A stretch of 64,000 nucleotides of DNA from Bacteroides bouchesdurhonensis (GTDB lineage Bacteria > Bacteroidota > Bacteroidia > Bacteroidales > Bacteroidaceae): the NCBI RefSeq assembly GCF_900155865.1, contig NZ_LT707006.1, positions 3,636,577-3,700,576 on the forward strand. Direction: 5' to 3'. Shown here piece after piece: positions 62,564 to 64,000 of this stretch. A model generated the notes under the pieces. It was not told the DNA's origin. It did no database searches and was given only the letters and a program-made list of their open reading frames with translations. The stretch's first letter is position 1; the number at the start of each line of letters is the position of its first letter. The translations under genes and the position numbers were made by a program.

Positions 62564-63916
62564 CTATTCAGAGTAAGTTCTCCTTATTCCGGAGGCAGAG
62601 ATTATCGGACGCTCCACCGCTTTACGACAAGTTACACGAATATTTTCATTAACAGCACGTGTTTTGTTGGAGATGTAAGGCATATCAATGGAAGGAATAC
62701 CACTAGAACAATAGTCCTGAGATGTCATGGGGTGAACCATATATTTAGCTTTACCTGCTTCTATAAAGGGACGATCTCTTTCATACTCTTTCGCACTAAC
62801 TTCCAACATATATTCAAAATACGAACGGCTCATTTCTATTTGTTCTTCAAGAGGCAAAGTCTTGTCTATATTCCAAATCCCTGTACAATCCATAGGATAC
62901 AAAGGATTCCCTTCCTGATCAAGGACTAAAAGATACATATGCCCAGGAACTACTACTAATTGAATACTTAATCCAATACTAAGACAAAGGCTTGCCATTG
63001 CACAAGTAAGTGTAGCACAATCTCCCTGACCATTATTAAACACTTCAGCAAAAGTAGATCGATGCGTTCCCTCTGAAGAATATGCCACACCATATTTATT
63101 CATCAACCAATAAAATGCAGCCAATTGCTCCTTTACATAATCATTACCCCATTGATAACCAACAAAATCATTTTTTATTTCTGACATATCTACATCATTT
63201 ATCGCTTCCTGTTTAAGTTTACTTACCATGGGATTATTGGGTGAAACATAGCCAAAGAAAAAAGGATTAAAAGAACAATAAAATGCTTCATCATCTTCTC
63301 TAATAGGGTATTCACCCCAATCTAAAGTTCTCAAAAACGCAATATAATCCTTATTATCTGGAATATCCTTCTTCCAATAAATAGTATATATAGCTTCTTG
63401 AAAAGGAGAGACCCTAAATTGTTTGGAATATCGACAAATCACATTTCCTTTCAAACCGATTTCCCATTCCATTGTAATGGGCATCGCTGATTTTATAGAA
63501 GAGAACACTTCATATTTCCACTTAATAGGAAAAAACATCTCAATACGGTCGTCCCCGGTTGTCAGCATAGTTACCGTTCTCTCTTCATTGAGGGCAGAAG
63601 TTTTCATAGTCACATTGATTTCCTGACCGGCAGCCGGATTATCAAAGATTAGCTTCATATCTTCAAACGGATCTCCCATTTTATAATATTTACTGATACT
63701 TGGAGCCAGATAAGCAAAAAGTGGTGAAACATAATCATCTCCCCTAGGCTCTAACCAACTCTGCGACAATGCTTTTACATTCAAATCCCGCATTGGAGTT
63801 TCTTCGTTATCGGTCTCCTCCACCACAGTGGTATAATAAGTATTCTTCTCACAAGCAACCAAACAGACCGCGAAACACATCCCGACAAATATCCGGGAAA
63901 ATAAATTTATTTTCAT
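62564..63916 (-). CDS. Transglutaminase-like lipoprotein
   Basis: A 450-residue exported lipoprotein (signal with lipobox CLVAC, lipidated Cys about 22). The N-terminal half is beta-rich. The C-terminal half has a transglutaminase-like catalytic core: Cys in GQGDCATLTCAMASLCLSIG, His in VVPGHMYLLVLD and Asp in YPMDCTGIW (Cys-His-Asp). The substrate is unknown; such proteins may cleave or crosslink peptides at the cell surface. Its last 80 codons are duplicated at 59493-59758. Confidence 0.85.
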   Translation of the reverse strand: MKINLFSRIFVGMCFAVCLVACEKNTYYTTVVEETDNEETPMRDLNVKALSQSWLEPRGDDYVSPLFAYLAPSISKYYKMGDPFEDMKLIFDNPAAGQEINVTMKTSALNEERTVTMLTTGDDRIEMFFPIKWKYEVFSSIKSAMPITMEWEIGLKGNVICRYSKQFRVSPFQEAIYTIYWKKDIPDNKDYIAFLRTLDWGEYPIREDDEAFYCSFNPFFFGYVSPNNPMVSKLKQEAINDVDMSEIKNDFVGYQWGNDYVKEQLAAFYWLMNKYGVAYSSEGTHRSTFAEVFNNGQGDCATLTCAMASLCLSIGLSIQLVVVPGHMYLLVLDQEGNPLYPMDCTGIWNIDKTLPLEEQIEMSRSYFEYMLEVSAKEYERDRPFIEAGKAKYMVHPMTSQDYCSSGIPSIDMPYISNKTRAVNENIRVTCRKAVERPIISASGIRRTYSE

Positions 63917-64000
63917 ATATATATTATTAAAAGCTATGCAAAGATACGTTTATAAATCGATATTGCTCAAACTTCACTAAACAATATCCATTAGAATAAA

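Noticed and set aside
1..64000. rRNA, tRNA or CRISPR arrays
   Set aside because: None were seen on either strand by eye.

Overview
The window looks like a gut Bacteroides chromosome (order Bacteroidales). The evidence is UpxY-type capsule control, TAnnTTTG-type promoter elements, RteA/RteB-like regulators, excisionase and integrase genes of the CTnDOT style, and lipoproteins and regulators typical of the genus. No rRNA, tRNA or CRISPR array was seen.

Layout. (1) 1-7959: GC-rich backbone of an integrative conjugative element (ICE): the end of a DUF3945 protein, a DUF4099-like protein, topoisomerase III (topB) and a PRTRC operon (E, C, a 55-residue ORF, F, B, ThiF). (2) 8287-38297: an AT-richer capsular polysaccharide (CPS) locus. 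It opens with a tyrosine recombinase and an invertible promoter segment bounded by a 22-bp inverted repeat, with a third site inside. It continues with upxY, a WecA-like initiating transferase, Wza, Wzc, a PHP phosphatase, flippase, polymerase, about eight glycosyltransferases, several acyl/acetyltransferases and a GDP-fucose module (gmd, fcl, manC). A small island (rmlA scrap, HExxH protein, dead IS, unknown gene) interrupts it at 15.6-17.6 kb. (3) 38622-49211: ICE control and integration end: a helicase with four HA repeats, rteA/rteB-like genes, a RibD/DHFR-like gene, three excisionase-like HTH genes and two convergent tyrosine integrases. (4) 49623-54926: chromosomal ygiQ and mfd. (5) 55283-63916: a rearranged region with a membrane winged-helix regulator, two beta-propeller lipoproteins, a complete IS, a DUF4160-DUF2442-XRE cluster and a transglutaminase-like lipoprotein. 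Partial copies of the mfd 5' end and the transglutaminase gene 3' end lie between the inserts.

How the parts fit. The CPS locus sits where ICEs carry cargo, between PRTRC/topB and rteAB/xis/int, so the capsule is probably mobile. Its expression appears variable at two levels. The whole operon can be switched by promoter inversion; as sequenced, the best promoter match points away from upxY. Individual decoration genes carry long poly-G tracts: G9 in an acyltransferase gene (in frame), G13 in an acyltransferase-3 gene (out of frame), G12 in the next acyltransferase-3 gene (in frame) and G7 in an acetyltransferase gene (out of frame). A (CT)7(CG)4 repeat lies in a glycosyltransferase gene. This combination of a mobile capsule, a promoter switch and slippage-prone acyltransferases is the most interesting system in the window.

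Limits: family calls are from reading motifs, not searches. Frameshifts at homopolymers could be assembly errors. The left end of the ICE is outside the window.
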